Positions 16,178 to 25,600 are shown, counted from the first letter of the stretch. The stretch: DNA of 64,000 bases from JAEZJZ01 sp050949055 (GCA_050949055.1 JBMNFA010000008.1:89919-153918); one strand, 5' to 3'. Notes: generated from the letters alone by a model not told the origin. A program made the numbers and translations.

Positions 16178-17371
16178 GTGAACCAGTCAGAGAAGATCAT
16201 CGCCTTGACTGAGCAGTATGGAGCGCGTAACTATCTTCCACTGCCGATAGTGGTGGCTAAAGCGGAAGGGGTGTGGGTTGAGGACCCGGAGGGAAACCGC
16301 TATCTGGATATGCTCAGCGCCTATTCAGCAGTCAACCCTGGCCACCGTCACCCCAGGATCATGCAAGCGCTGTTGAAACAAGCGGAACGGGCGACGTTGA
16401 CGTCTCGCGCGTTTCACAACGATCAGTTGGGGCCGTTCTGTCAAAAGGTTTGCCAGCTGACCAAAAAGGACATGGTGCTGCCGATGAACACCGGAGCCGA
16501 GGCAGTGGAGACGGCGCTGAAAACCATCCGCCGCTGGGCTTACGACGTGAAGGGAGTGCCTGCTGATCAGGCAGAGATTATTGTCTGCGAGGGCAATTTT
16601 CATGGCCGAACTATCGCTGCTGTCTCCCTATCCTCAGAACCGGAGTATAAGCGCGGCTTTGGGCCGATGCTTCCGGGCATCAAGATGATACCCTATGGGG
16701 AAGTTGCTGCGCTCAAGCAGGTGATCACACCCAACACCGCCGGCTTCCTGGTGGAGCCGATCCAAGGGGAAGCGGGCGTGCGCCTCCCGCCGGCCGGGTT
16801 CCTGCGGGAGGCTTACGCCCTCTGCCGTGAACATAATGTGCTGTTTGCAGCCGATGAAATTCAGTCCGGTCTGGGCAGGGCCGGTATGCGTTTCGCCTGT
16901 GACTGGGAGGACGTTGAGCCGGATCTGTACATCATCGGCAAAGCCTTAGGGGGCGGCGTGATCCCCATTTCTTGCGTGGCCGCCAACAAAGACATTTTGG
17001 GCGTGTTCAATCCCGGTTCCCATGGCTCCACCTTTGGGGGCAATCCCCTCGCCTGTGCGGTGGCCATAGCCGCCCTGGAAGTAATGGAAGATGAGCAGCT
17101 GCCCGAACGCTCCCGGCAACTGGGCGAGTACTTCATTGAGCAGCTGCGCCAAATTGAGCACCCCCAGATCAAAGAAGTGCGGGGCCGCGGCCTCTGGATT
17201 GGCATGGAACTACACACCTCTGCTCGGCCCTATTGCGAGCGCCTGATGGAGTTGGGCCTGCTGTGCAAAGAGACCCACGACAACGTGATTCGCTTTGCCC
17301 CGCCGCTGGTGATCAGCCAGGAGGATTTGGATTGGGGCGTCGAGCGGATCAAGACAATCTTCAAGGACTAA
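16178..17371 (+). CDS. rocD: Ornithine aminotransferase, left copy
   Basis: Class III PLP transaminase converting ornithine plus 2-oxoglutarate to glutamate semialdehyde and glutamate. 397 residues. MNTGAEAVETALK binds the cofactor phosphate, FHGRT and FAADEIQSGLGR surround the PLP Asp, and IIGKALGGG holds the Schiff-base lysine. YGARNYLPLPIV at the N-terminus is specific to the RocD subgroup. The GTG at 16178 lies after AAAGGAGGGG. It is 97-98% identical (nine substitutions) to the inverted copy at 61717-62910, 44 kb away. With the kor operon nearby it could feed amino-acid catabolism. Confidence 0.95.
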   Translation: MNQSEKIIALTEQYGARNYLPLPIVVAKAEGVWVEDPEGNRYLDMLSAYSAVNPGHRHPRIMQALLKQAERATLTSRAFHNDQLGPFCQKVCQLTKKDMVLPMNTGAEAVETALKTIRRWAYDVKGVPADQAEIIVCEGNFHGRTIAAVSLSSEPEYKRGFGPMLPGIKMIPYGEVAALKQVITPNTAGFLVEPIQGEAGVRLPPAGFLREAYALCREHNVLFAADEIQSGLGRAGMRFACDWEDVEPDLYIIGKALGGGVIPISCVAANKDILGVFNPGSHGSTFGGNPLACAVAIAALEVMEDEQLPERSRQLGEYFIEQLRQIEHPQIKEVRGRGLWIGMELHTSARPYCERLMELGLLCKETHDNVIRFAPPLVISQEDLDWGVERIKTIFKD

Positions 17372-17459
17372 GCAACTTTACTTCCCTTTACACCCAACCT
17401 AATGGCGCTTGTGCTCGTATGAAGGGATAGAGGGATCCGACAGAACCGGGGGTGGGGTC

Positions 17460-18035
17460 ATGGTAAGCGACGAGGATCTCTGTCAGCAGCTGCAATCAGG
17501 TTCAGAGGCAGCTTTGGAGGCCTTGGTGCATCGCTATCATGGCCCCATCTTTGGCTATGTCTACCGACAAGTACACGAAGAGGCAGCGGCCCAGGACTTG
17601 GTACAGGAGACCTTTATCCGAGTGTGTACCAGGATTGGACAATACCGCTATCCCGAGCCATTTCGTCCCTGGCTATATCGGATTGCCCTGAATATCTGCC
17701 GTGATTACTGGAAGAGCGCCTACTACCAGCAGCGGCAGCGCACCGAGAGCATCAGCGCCGGCCTCCTAGATGATTGTGCTAATGTGGCCTGCATCTATGA
17801 CTGGCAGGAGACCCGGGCGGAGGTGCGGCGAGCGATACTCAGTCTGGATGAAACCTATCGCGAGGTGTTGGTGCTGCGGTTTTATCAGGACCTGAAACTT
17901 GCGGAAATTGCCGATATCCTGCAAGCCCCCTTAGGCACCGTCAAATGGCGACTGTTTCAGGCATTGAGACTGGTGAAGGACCTGCTGCGGAAGGAGGGGA
18001 TAGCAGATGACTGGGCACAAGAAGGCGATGGCTGA
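17460..18035 (+). CDS. ECF-type RNA polymerase sigma factor
   Basis: 191 residues. Sigma region 2 (ALVHRYHGPIFGYVYRQV, then AQDLVQETFIRV) and region 4 (LSLDETYREVLVLRFYQDLK, LAEIADILQAPLGTVKWRL) are standard ECF features. The next gene begins 29 bases before its stop, so the pair is translationally coupled, as sigma/anti-sigma pairs usually are. The start at 17460 follows GGGGGTGGGG. The following ABC exporter genes are probably its regulon. Confidence 0.93.
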   Translation: MVSDEDLCQQLQSGSEAALEALVHRYHGPIFGYVYRQVHEEAAAQDLVQETFIRVCTRIGQYRYPEPFRPWLYRIALNICRDYWKSAYYQQRQRTESISAGLLDDCANVACIYDWQETRAEVRRAILSLDETYREVLVLRFYQDLKLAEIADILQAPLGTVKWRLFQALRLVKDLLRKEGIADDWAQEGDG

Positions 18036-18900
18036 GCTGGAAACGGCTCTGGACTTTTCACTGCAAGATCTTGGCGCAACGCCGGACGCAGCGGAAATGG
18101 ACTCGCTGCTGGAAACCCTAAAAGTGCTAAGCCAATACACTGCGCCGGAGCCTGACAGAGGATCCACCGCTAGACTGATCAGCAGCTTGCGCGGACAACT
18201 GCCTGCAATGCCGGCGACAGAGCCTCGCTTCCGTCAGCAGATGGAACAGGGCCATCCAGCATGGCACTTGAGGTTGCTGCAACTGTTGCGCCCTCAAGTA
18301 TCCGTGCTGGGCAAACCCTTCTGGCTGGCATCGCTCCTGATCTGCGGCCTAGGCTTGCTGCTGATCAACAGCATCAGCGCACAGGGTATGATCCCTTTGC
18401 TGATGGCCGCGCCGCTGTTGGCTGCTGGCAGCATCGCTTTCGCTTTCCGCCATCAGGATCAACGGGTGCTGGAGTTGGAGACCAGCGCCGCCCTTCCCAT
18501 GCAACAACTAGTATTGGCCCGTTTGGCGATCGTGCTGTTTGTCAATTGCCTATCCCTGTCCGTGCTCTCCTTGGTGGCGGCGCGCCTGCTTCCCAGCCTA
18601 TCGCTGGGAAGCCTGCTGCTCTGCTGGTTAGCCCCCCTGCTCCTCTGGTCTGGCATCACCTTGGATGTCTGTCTGCGCTATGGGCAATTGGCTGGGTTGG
18701 CGGCGGGCTGTGGCAGCTGGGCGCTGCAGTTGTTCCTGCGTTACCTGCATCCCGAGCTGGATCTGCTCAAGTTGGCGCAAGAGCCTGGGGAAGTCATGCT
18801 GCGCCTCGGTGTGCTGCTGGCTGCTGCAGTTCTGTTGGCTCTGACAGTGCGCCGGGCTGGCAAGGGCGATGCTTGGGTAGCCGCCCGCCTCCCCCGGTGA
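18007..18900 (+). CDS. Membrane protein, probable anti-sigma factor
   Basis: 297 residues. A soluble N-terminal part of about 90 residues (acidic, helical, ETLKVLSQYTAPEPDRGS) is followed by about six hydrophobic segments starting at LASLLICGLGLLLI. Position and overlap with the ECF gene suggest a membrane-tethered anti-sigma factor. No zinc-binding ZAS motif (HxxxCxxC) is seen, so the class is unassigned. It could alternatively be the permease of the following ATPase. Leu-rich throughout. Confidence 0.6.
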   Translation: MTGHKKAMAELETALDFSLQDLGATPDAAEMDSLLETLKVLSQYTAPEPDRGSTARLISSLRGQLPAMPATEPRFRQQMEQGHPAWHLRLLQLLRPQVSVLGKPFWLASLLICGLGLLLINSISAQGMIPLLMAAPLLAAGSIAFAFRHQDQRVLELETSAALPMQQLVLARLAIVLFVNCLSLSVLSLVAARLLPSLSLGSLLLCWLAPLLLWSGITLDVCLRYGQLAGLAAGCGSWALQLFLRYLHPELDLLKLAQEPGEVMLRLGVLLAAAVLLALTVRRAGKGDAWVAARLPR

Positions 18901-19781
18901 GCGTCATGGGCAATTGGCTGGATGTGCGCCGCCTAAGCAGACGCTTTCCCGGCGGGAAGGCAGCTCTACAGAGAGTATCGCTGCGGATCACTGACGGCGT
19001 CACCGCCGTTCTGGGGCAGAATGGCTCTGGAAAGAGCACTTTATTGCGCTGTTTGGCCAGCGTGCTATCGCCAAGCAGCGGGATAATTCGGTGGAACGGC
19101 GCAGATATTTGGCAGGATATTGCGGGTTACCGCTGGCAGCTCGGCTACCTGCCGCAGGAGTTTGCCGGCTACGATTATATGAGCGTGCAGCAGTTCCTGG
19201 GGTATATGGCTGCCTTAAAACGAATCCCCCATCCCTTGGTGCAACAGCGCATCAACAGGCTGCTGGAAGAGCTTGCTCTGCAGCCCTCTAGACAAAGGAG
19301 GCTCGGACAGCTCTCTGCAGGCCTACTGCAGCAGGTGGGCTTGGCACAGGCTCTGCTCAATGATCCCGATCTGATTCTTCTGGATGAACCGACAGTCGGC
19401 TTGGACCCTGAGGAACGATTGGCTTTCTTGGACCTGATCCGGCGTTTAGCCGCGGAGAGAGTGATCGTCCTTGCCACCCACCTGATCTCCGACGCAGAGG
19501 CGGTCGCTGACAGATTGGTGGTGCTACACGCTGGCCGCTTGCTGGTTCACGCCACACCAGCTAGCCTACTGACCAAATGTCTGGGGTTGGTGTGGGAACT
19601 GGAGGTCACTGACATCGCAGGAATCCCGCAAGAAATGCTCCTCTCTCGCTCCTCCCCCACTGAGCACGGTTATCTGGTCAGGGTATTGGCACCTGAGCAG
19701 CCCACTCCCGCCGCACGGAGGTGCGACCCCAGCTTGGAGGAAGCCTATCTGGCGTTGGTACACGGGTTGATCCCTGCCTGA
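18897..19781 (+). CDS. ABC transporter ATP-binding protein (1 of 2)
   Basis: About 294 residues. Walker A is GQNGSGKST, the Q-loop is YLPQEF, the signature is the variant LSAGLLQQVGLAQALL, Walker B is LILLDEPTVGLDPEE, and the switch His is in ATHLIS. A C-terminal extension of about 80 residues is typical of exporters of the antibiotic/bacitracin type. The GTG at 18897 overlaps the previous stop (GTGA); the ATG at 18906 is possible. A much longer open frame runs upstream, but it lies inside the preceding gene in another frame and is not real. Confidence 0.88.
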   Translation: MSVMGNWLDVRRLSRRFPGGKAALQRVSLRITDGVTAVLGQNGSGKSTLLRCLASVLSPSSGIIRWNGADIWQDIAGYRWQLGYLPQEFAGYDYMSVQQFLGYMAALKRIPHPLVQQRINRLLEELALQPSRQRRLGQLSAGLLQQVGLAQALLNDPDLILLDEPTVGLDPEERLAFLDLIRRLAAERVIVLATHLISDAEAVADRLVVLHAGRLLVHATPASLLTKCLGLVWELEVTDIAGIPQEMLLSRSSPTEHGYLVRVLAPEQPTPAARRCDPSLEEAYLALVHGLIPA

Positions 19782-19810
19782 TTGAGGATGCAATCATCTC
19801 GGCTATCAGT

Positions 19811-19845
19811 GCACGAGAGCCCTAGCTTGCTTGGTCATCTCGTGC
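19811..19845 (+). terminator. Hairpin terminator between the two ABC units
   Basis: GCACGAGA (19811-19818) pairs with TCTCGTGC (19838-19845), with a 19-nt loop and GCTTTTC after it. 19846-19994 shows no convincing gene. Confidence 0.5.
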
Positions 19846-19994
19846 GCTTTTCTGATCCATTCCACAAGCACCGCAGGGAATTTCCTCCCCGCAGCCAACC
19901 TTTCCAGCAACAGCATCGTATCCAGTCCGAACGCAGACCAATTGCTGCTGCCTGAATCGGCAGCGACGGGGGCGTAAGAGGAGGTTCCTAGGAG

Positions 19995-20876
19995 ATGCAG
20001 GTTGTCATAAAGAACTTGAGTAAGAACTACGGACGTCATGCTGCCTTGAATGGGATTAGCCTGACCATCAACAGCGGCATGTTTGGACTGCTGGGACCCA
20101 ACGGAGCTGGCAAGAGCACGCTAATGCGCATCCTGGCCACTCTGCTTCCTCCCAGTTCCGGAACGGCTACGGTGGGTGGGTACGACGTTGTCCGCGACCA
20201 ACAGGAAGTGCGACGTCTGTTGGGGTACTTGCCGCAGGAATTCGGTCTATACAAGAAGCTGAGTGGTTGGGAATTCCTGGACTTGGTGGGGAGCTTGAAG
20301 GGGTTGGCGACCAAGCGCCGCCGCATGGAACAGGTGGAGCGGGTGCTACGTCAGGTCAACCTGTGGCAGCAAAGAAACCAGAAACTCGCTAGTTACTCGG
20401 GCGGCATGAAGCGGCGCCTGGGCATCGCGCAAGCCTTGCTGGCCGATCCCCAGCTGCTGATCGCGGATGAACCGACCGCTGGCCTGGATCCGGAGGAGCG
20501 CATCCGCTTCCGCAACCTGCTGACAGAGCTGAGCAGCGAGCGAGTGGTGCTGCTTTCCACCCATATCGTCGGCGATGTGGAATCCAGCTGTAACCAACTG
20601 GCTGTACTGCTCCAAGGAGAGCTGTTGTTCTCGGGCGACCAACCTGCCCTGATGGCACAGGCTGAGGGGAAGGTGTGGCAGGTGTCCATCCCAGAGAGGG
20701 ATCTACAACGTCTGTCCTTGCTGGGGAAGGTAGTAGCCACCAGGCGTGACGGCGAGGAGCTGCTGGTGAGGATGGTTTCGGCAGACAACCCCCTTGGCGC
20801 AGGCAAACTGGTGCAGCCTGCCCTGGAGGATGGCTATATGGCATTGATCGCTGCCAGCGAGGGCGGTGAACGCTGA
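19995..20876 (+). CDS. ABC transporter ATP-binding protein (2 of 2)
   Basis: 293 residues. Walker A GPNGAGKST, Q-loop YLPQEFG, canonical signature YSGGMKRRLGIAQALL, Walker B LLIADEPTAGLDPEE, switch STHIVGD. The C-terminal extension LQGELLFSGDQ... is like BcrA/CcmA-type exporters. It sits two permease genes ahead of a terminator and overlaps or abuts the first, so it probably energises the two-permease complex that follows. AGGAGG lies 5 bases before the ATG. Confidence 0.92.
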   Translation: MQVVIKNLSKNYGRHAALNGISLTINSGMFGLLGPNGAGKSTLMRILATLLPPSSGTATVGGYDVVRDQQEVRRLLGYLPQEFGLYKKLSGWEFLDLVGSLKGLATKRRRMEQVERVLRQVNLWQQRNQKLASYSGGMKRRLGIAQALLADPQLLIADEPTAGLDPEERIRFRNLLTELSSERVVLLSTHIVGDVESSCNQLAVLLQGELLFSGDQPALMAQAEGKVWQVSIPERDLQRLSLLGKVVATRRDGEELLVRMVSADNPLGAGKLVQPALEDGYMALIAASEGGER

Positions 20877-20877
20877 G

Positions 20878-21528
20878 ATGCTGAAGGAATGGAGATTGCA
20901 TTTTACCTTAGTCCATCTGGCATCCCCGACCATCTTGGCGTTGGCGCTTTGGAATCTCAGCGCTGGCCGCAACAGTCCCCTGTTTGCTCCTAGAATGTCC
21001 GAGCTGATACAGGTCTTCGGCGTGTTCTGGCCACTGGCACTGTGCATCGGGGTAGCCACCATACTGCCCTACGAACGGCAATCCGGCATGTTTGCTCTGC
21101 GGCTGACCTATGCTCGTCCCTACTGGCTGTCGCTGTTGCAGAAACTGGCCCTGCCTATCTCCCTCTGGGCGCTGTGGGGTAGCCTGGGCCTGATCTTCAG
21201 CTACTACAACTACCTCGCATTTCCTACATGGCAGCTGCTAGGGATAATTGTCCCCCCGACGGTTGCCCTGGCCGGGTTCACTCTGTTTAGCAGCGTGCTG
21301 ACGCTGAATATGCCTGCTTCGCTCCTGGCCACGGTGGCTTGGTGGGGATTTGAGCTGGCTACCGGCTGTCGCCTTAGCGGTCAGCTGGCCCTCTTCCCTA
21401 TTCCGATGGGTCGGGTGGATGTGAACCTGGTCTTGAATCACTGGCTGCTGCTGACCATCGGGTTGCTGTTGGCCATCGCCGGCATCTTGCTGTTACCCCG
21501 GCGTCAACTGCCGACTGTGGAAGAATAG
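20878..21528 (+). CDS. ABC-2 type permease subunit
   Basis: About 216 residues with six hydrophobic segments, e.g. LALCIGVATILPYERQSG, LGIIVPPTVALAGFTLF and LLLTIGLLLAIAGILLL. The cytoplasmic N-terminus MLKEWRLHFTL is usual for ABC-2 permeases. The ATG at 20878 follows the ATPase stop by one base; an in-frame GTG at 20866 would overlap it. Substrate unknown. Confidence 0.8.
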   Translation: MLKEWRLHFTLVHLASPTILALALWNLSAGRNSPLFAPRMSELIQVFGVFWPLALCIGVATILPYERQSGMFALRLTYARPYWLSLLQKLALPISLWALWGSLGLIFSYYNYLAFPTWQLLGIIVPPTVALAGFTLFSSVLTLNMPASLLATVAWWGFELATGCRLSGQLALFPIPMGRVDVNLVLNHWLLLTIGLLLAIAGILLLPRRQLPTVEE

Positions 21529-21546
21529 AACGAGGGGGAAGGAACA

Positions 21547-23676
21547 ATGCAACCAGTCCTTTCTGTGGCCCGCACGGAGTTGAAACAGCAACTACGTAGC
21601 CCCATCTTCTGGATACTAGTGTTGTTTTCACTCGTACTGGCTTACGACGGCTACTACACTTCGCCCAACCTCTGGGAGAACCTGCATTGGGCCGGCGATA
21701 CCCTCAATCTGGCAGTCCTCCTGTTAGCCTTACTTGCCATCATGTCTGCCGGCAGGGAACAACGCCAACGCGTAGGCGAGATCATCAACAGCAGCCAAGC
21801 CCACAACTGGCAGCTGATTTTAGGACATTGGCTGGGGCTGGCGCTAATCGCCGCCGGGCTGTCCTGCATCCTGGTGCTGATTGCCACCGTGAGGGCATTG
21901 CTGCAAGGGGGCACCCTGCAGTTGACTACCCTGCTGCTATTTTGGCTAGCTTTCTACCTGCCCAACTTGCTGCTGGGAATTACCGTTGGCTTGACGATAG
22001 GCTCATTCATCCCCACGCTGTTTGTCAGTTTCCCTCTGGTTATCGGCTGGTGGTTCCTGCTCAGCAACGCGTCCACCACCGGTGCCCTGGCAAGAGCGCT
22101 GCCTTGGGTTCTGGCGGACATTTTGGATTTCACTGCTAGTTCACCGTTGATCGCCGGAGCCTCCTTCGGTTTCTTCCCCTGGCATCGCCTTCTACTCAAT
22201 CGAGGGGCGCAATTGGGTCTGATGGTGGCACTGCTCAGCATTCTGTCCATCTTCCACAAGCGGCATCGCGACAGCAGATTGCGTTGGCAGAAGGTACTAC
22301 CGCTGCTGTTATCAGTACTGATGCTGGCTGGAACAACTCTCGCTTTTGCCCAGGAACTGCGCACCGCCCAAGTCAGTATGCTCAGCCGCTGGGGATACAC
22401 AGAACTGGGGCAGTCAGGGGTGCAGGCGGAACGAGAGCGGTGGCGGGCGCTTGCAGATGCCAACCCCACGGCCATCGCGCAGAGTTATCAGATGGAGCTC
22501 CGCTTCCTCCCCACTGCGCGCCGTCTGGAGGCACAGGTGAAGGTAATGGTGCAGAACACGCTACAGACTCCCCTGGAGCAACTGATATTCACTCTGGACA
22601 GCAAGATGCGCATCGACCAAGCGGCATGGCAAGGGCAACCGGTAGAGGTGCAAGAGAGCGAAGTCTTTGGATGGCGGCAGATAGAGCTGCCCCAGGTCTT
22701 GGCCGGCGGTGCGAGTGGAGAGCTATCGCTGTACTACTCAGGCGAGGTGTGGGAATGGGTGACGCGCTGGAACGGTCGCGATCCCGAACTGGTGGCCTTT
22801 ATCAGTGAACAGGGAGTCTTCCTGCCTCCCCACCTCTGTTGGTACCCGGTCCCCGGCATGCAGGACGTATTGCCCTCCACCGGCCTACAGGCGCAGTTGT
22901 CCAGTTACCCGGTGGACTTCTCTGTCACTCTCAAGGATTCGGCTCAACCGGCCTTCACCAACTTGGTGCATCAAGAGGATGATACTTGGACCGGGCGATT
23001 GCCAGGATTGTTGGTGGTGGCAGGCAACTGGCGGCTGACCAAGACAGAGAACGTCAGTCTGCTGCGCTCCCCCGATCGCGCCCTGGATGACTACTCCCAA
23101 GGTCTACAGGACATCTATCAGTTGGCCAGTCGCTATTTGGGAACCCTGCCCACGGAACAAATCACCGTGATCACCGTGCCCAACTGGTTCTACGGGCAGG
23201 CCAACAGCCAGGCGACCCAGGTCGCTTTGATCGGCGAGCGCCGCTTGAGCTTTGACCCCAGGCCCAACCAGCAGTTATGGCAACGACAGAGCATGCTGCA
23301 AAGGGTATTAGGCTGCTGGTACGACACCAACTACCACGTTGGCGCAGCCAACTCACTCAGTGAAGATGGTAGCCAGGAAGTCCGCCTGGCATTGACCAGC
23401 TATCTCTGGTCCCTCTACCGAGAAGGCCTGCCCGGCCAACGGGGCAGCTTGCAGCAGGAGTATGAGGTGCGGCAGACAATGCATGACAATGATCTGATTC
23501 CGACTTTGGATACCGGCCAGTTGTACAGTGTTTGCTCTACAGAGTCCAATGCGCTTTGGCTGGATCTGGAGGAACTCAGACGATCAGCAGGTGAACAGGC
23601 GCTGCAAGAGAGGCTGCGGCAACTGCTGGTGACGGCCAGAGTGCAGACGAAAGCGGCGATAAAGCTGCTGCGATAG
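21547..23676 (+). CDS. ABC-2 permease fused to M1-peptidase-like extracytoplasmic domain
   Basis: 709 residues. The first 260 or so form an ABC-2 permease (RTELKQQLRSPIFWILV, then six or more helices). After a further membrane helix (LLSVLMLAGTTLAFA) comes an approximately 380-residue extracytoplasmic part. It has the beta-sandwich wording of M1 aminopeptidase N-domains (MELRFLPTARRLEAQVKVMV...LYYSGEVWEW) and a helical catalytic-like domain, but where M1 enzymes have HExxH this protein reads QRVLGCWYD. It is therefore probably a non-enzymatic binding domain. The ECF-regulated cluster suggests export or sensing at the envelope. A terminator follows. Confidence 0.75.
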   Translation: MQPVLSVARTELKQQLRSPIFWILVLFSLVLAYDGYYTSPNLWENLHWAGDTLNLAVLLLALLAIMSAGREQRQRVGEIINSSQAHNWQLILGHWLGLALIAAGLSCILVLIATVRALLQGGTLQLTTLLLFWLAFYLPNLLLGITVGLTIGSFIPTLFVSFPLVIGWWFLLSNASTTGALARALPWVLADILDFTASSPLIAGASFGFFPWHRLLLNRGAQLGLMVALLSILSIFHKRHRDSRLRWQKVLPLLLSVLMLAGTTLAFAQELRTAQVSMLSRWGYTELGQSGVQAERERWRALADANPTAIAQSYQMELRFLPTARRLEAQVKVMVQNTLQTPLEQLIFTLDSKMRIDQAAWQGQPVEVQESEVFGWRQIELPQVLAGGASGELSLYYSGEVWEWVTRWNGRDPELVAFISEQGVFLPPHLCWYPVPGMQDVLPSTGLQAQLSSYPVDFSVTLKDSAQPAFTNLVHQEDDTWTGRLPGLLVVAGNWRLTKTENVSLLRSPDRALDDYSQGLQDIYQLASRYLGTLPTEQITVITVPNWFYGQANSQATQVALIGERRLSFDPRPNQQLWQRQSMLQRVLGCWYDTNYHVGAANSLSEDGSQEVRLALTSYLWSLYREGLPGQRGSLQQEYEVRQTMHDNDLIPTLDTGQLYSVCSTESNALWLDLEELRRSAGEQALQERLRQLLVTARVQTKAAIKLLR

Positions 23677-23686
23677 ATAACAGGAA

Positions 23687-23711
23687 GGGCTTTGGCACCA
23701 TGCCAAAGCCC
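23687..23711. terminator. Terminator shared by the ABC operon and an eroded leftward gene
   Basis: An 11-bp perfect stem GGGCTTTGGCA / TGCCAAAGCCC has a 3-nt loop, with TTTTCC after it on the plus strand. The same stem ends the right-arm gene at 61659-61683, and the homology continues past the stem into a gene relic, so this is the mirror copy of that terminator. Confidence 0.85.
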
Positions 23712-23810
23712 TCAGTTTTCCTTCGCCTGCAGTTCGGCCACGGGTTCCACCAGATGATACTCTATCCCCCTGCGTCGCTGCTATCTTTCGGTGATAGAGC
23801 CCCACACCTC
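23712..23810 (-). pseudogene. Relic: C-terminus of the anchored hypothetical protein (mirror of 61041-61643)
   Basis: Read on the minus strand, this encodes GIEYHLVEPVAELQAKEN then stop, next to the terminator. The intact right-arm gene ends GGVEYLLVEPVVER next to the same terminator. DNA similarity (ACGCAGGGGGA, GAGTATC, GAACCCGTGG) continues from about 23810 down through the hairpin. Upstream of 23810 the match is lost where the oligopeptide operon region begins. The rest of 23811-24043 holds no gene that I can see. Confidence 0.75.
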
Positions 23811-24043
23811 ATACCAGCCACTGAATCAATCCTACCGCTGCAAGTTCGCTGGCGCGGGTCTGCATAAATATTGGCCGAATTTTCACACTATATCCTATCT
23901 TCCTAACCCTCTAAATTTTCTTTTCAGACTCATTGCCTTTGTGTAGAAGTTGACTATTGGAAGTATGCGGGGCATCGCGTGGGATTAAAACCCAAGGGCA
24001 GCACTGCGCATGCATATCCAGGATATTTATTAGGAGGGGAAAA

Positions 24044-25570
24044 ATGCTCAAGAGAATTCTATTATGTGTTGTGGTAGCGAGCATGGTGCTAGGCCTAATA
24101 GCCTGTACCCCGCAATCGAAGGAAACCGGCCCAACGCCAACCAAGAAGACCGAGATAATTGTGGCCCAGAGCGCAGACCCGCCTACACTAGATCCCTATG
24201 CGTCCAATGACTCAGCCTCCTCAGCAATCAAGATTCAGGTCTTCAACTCTCTTGTCAAGACAGACCTGCAGATGAACGTCGTCCCCGACCTGGCGGAGAG
24301 CTGGGAGCCCTTGGATGACCTGAATTGGAAGTTCAACTTGAGAAAGGGCGTCAAATGGCATAACGGTGAGGAATTCACCGCACACGACGTCAAATACAGC
24401 ATAGAGAGAATGAAACAGTTTGGGCAGGTGGCCCACCTGGTCGAAGCCATCACTGATGTGATCGTGGAGGACGATTATACGGTGATCTTGCGGACAGAAG
24501 CTCCCTACGCCCCCATTCTGACCAATCTGGCCCATAGTGCAGCTAGAATTGTGAACCAGAAGGCAATTGAAGACGCCGGAGAAGATGTCGGGATCAAGCC
24601 GATAGGAACCGGGGCCTTCAAATTCGTCGACTGGATAGCCAGCGATAGTGTCACTTTGGAGAGATTTGACGAGTACTTCGAAGGCCCTGCCGGAGCAGAG
24701 AAGCTGGTATTCAAGACCATACCGGCAGGAACCAGCAGAACAATCGCCCTGGAGACAGAGGAAATTGACTTTGCTTATGCCATCGAGCCCAACGATAAAG
24801 CGGTTATTGAGGGCAACCCAGAGACAACTTTACACGAGATCAACTCCAACCGCATTGAGTACCTTGCGTTTAACCTGAACAAAGAGCCCTTCAACATCAA
24901 GGAAGTCAGACAGGCAATTAACCATGTGGTAGACAAGCAGGCTATCCTCGACGTTGCAGAAGCTGGAAGAGGTAGAATAGCCCACACGGTAACTGGACCC
25001 ACCGTCCTCGGCTTTAATCCCGACGTACCCGAATACGAGCTTAATGTTGAAAAAGCAAAGGAACTGATGGCAACAGCAGGATATGCTGATGGGTTCTCAG
25101 CCACACTGTCTGCATCGGGAGAGGTACAAAATCGAGTGGCGCAGATCTTGCAGGCTAACTTGGCCGAGATCAACATCGATGTACGGATTCAGCTCTATGA
25201 ATGGGGTGCTTATCTCGATCATACCGCCAATGGAGTGCACGAGATGTTCTTGCTTGGCTGGACCAATCTGACAGCAGATGGGGATGGAAGTATGTATCCA
25301 AACTTCCATTCCAGCAGGCAGGGAGCCGGCGGCAACAGGTCATTCTATTCCAACCCGGAAGTAGATGCGTTATTGTTGGCGGGCAGAGAGGATGTCAACG
25401 AGGAGACGAGGCCTACCCATTATCAGAAAGCACAGTTGCTGATCATGGAAGACGCACCCTGGGTCCCACTGTATTATCAGACCGTGAAAGTTGGCACCCG
25501 TGCAGACCTGAAAGGTGTCGAGCTGCATCCCGGCGCCATGCACAAGCTGAACAAGCTTAAGTACGAGTAG
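24044..25570 (+). CDS. Oligopeptide/dipeptide ABC transporter substrate-binding lipoprotein
   Basis: 508 residues, SBP family 5. The signal peptide MLKRILLCVVVASMVLGLIAC ends in a lipobox (Cys21). Family text includes VAQSADPPTLDPYASND, LAESWEPLDDLNWKFNLRKG and TGAFKFVDW. It binds peptides or similar solutes outside the membrane for the following permease/ATPase genes. GGAGGGG sits before the ATG at 24044. A 12-bp hairpin separates it from the permease genes, a common way to keep binding protein in excess. Peptide versus nickel or other ligand cannot be decided. Confidence 0.92.
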   Translation: MLKRILLCVVVASMVLGLIACTPQSKETGPTPTKKTEIIVAQSADPPTLDPYASNDSASSAIKIQVFNSLVKTDLQMNVVPDLAESWEPLDDLNWKFNLRKGVKWHNGEEFTAHDVKYSIERMKQFGQVAHLVEAITDVIVEDDYTVILRTEAPYAPILTNLAHSAARIVNQKAIEDAGEDVGIKPIGTGAFKFVDWIASDSVTLERFDEYFEGPAGAEKLVFKTIPAGTSRTIALETEEIDFAYAIEPNDKAVIEGNPETTLHEINSNRIEYLAFNLNKEPFNIKEVRQAINHVVDKQAILDVAEAGRGRIAHTVTGPTVLGFNPDVPEYELNVEKAKELMATAGYADGFSATLSASGEVQNRVAQILQANLAEINIDVRIQLYEWGAYLDHTANGVHEMFLLGWTNLTADGDGSMYPNFHSSRQGAGGNRSFYSNPEVDALLLAGREDVNEETRPTHYQKAQLLIMEDAPWVPLYYQTVKVGTRADLKGVELHPGAMHKLNKLKYE

Positions 25571-25600
25571 ACACACATTGAACACTGCATAGGTCCCTAA

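Noticed and set aside
18261..18896. Long open frame continuous with the first ABC ATPase, as if a 506-residue fusion
   Set aside because: The upstream part lies in another frame of the anti-sigma-like membrane protein and has no domain sense; the ATPase starts at 18897 or 18906.
19806..20039. 77-codon minus-strand frame between the two ATPase genes
   Set aside because: No ribosome site and no recognised family; it overlaps the next gene's start. Possibly a small relic, but unsupported.
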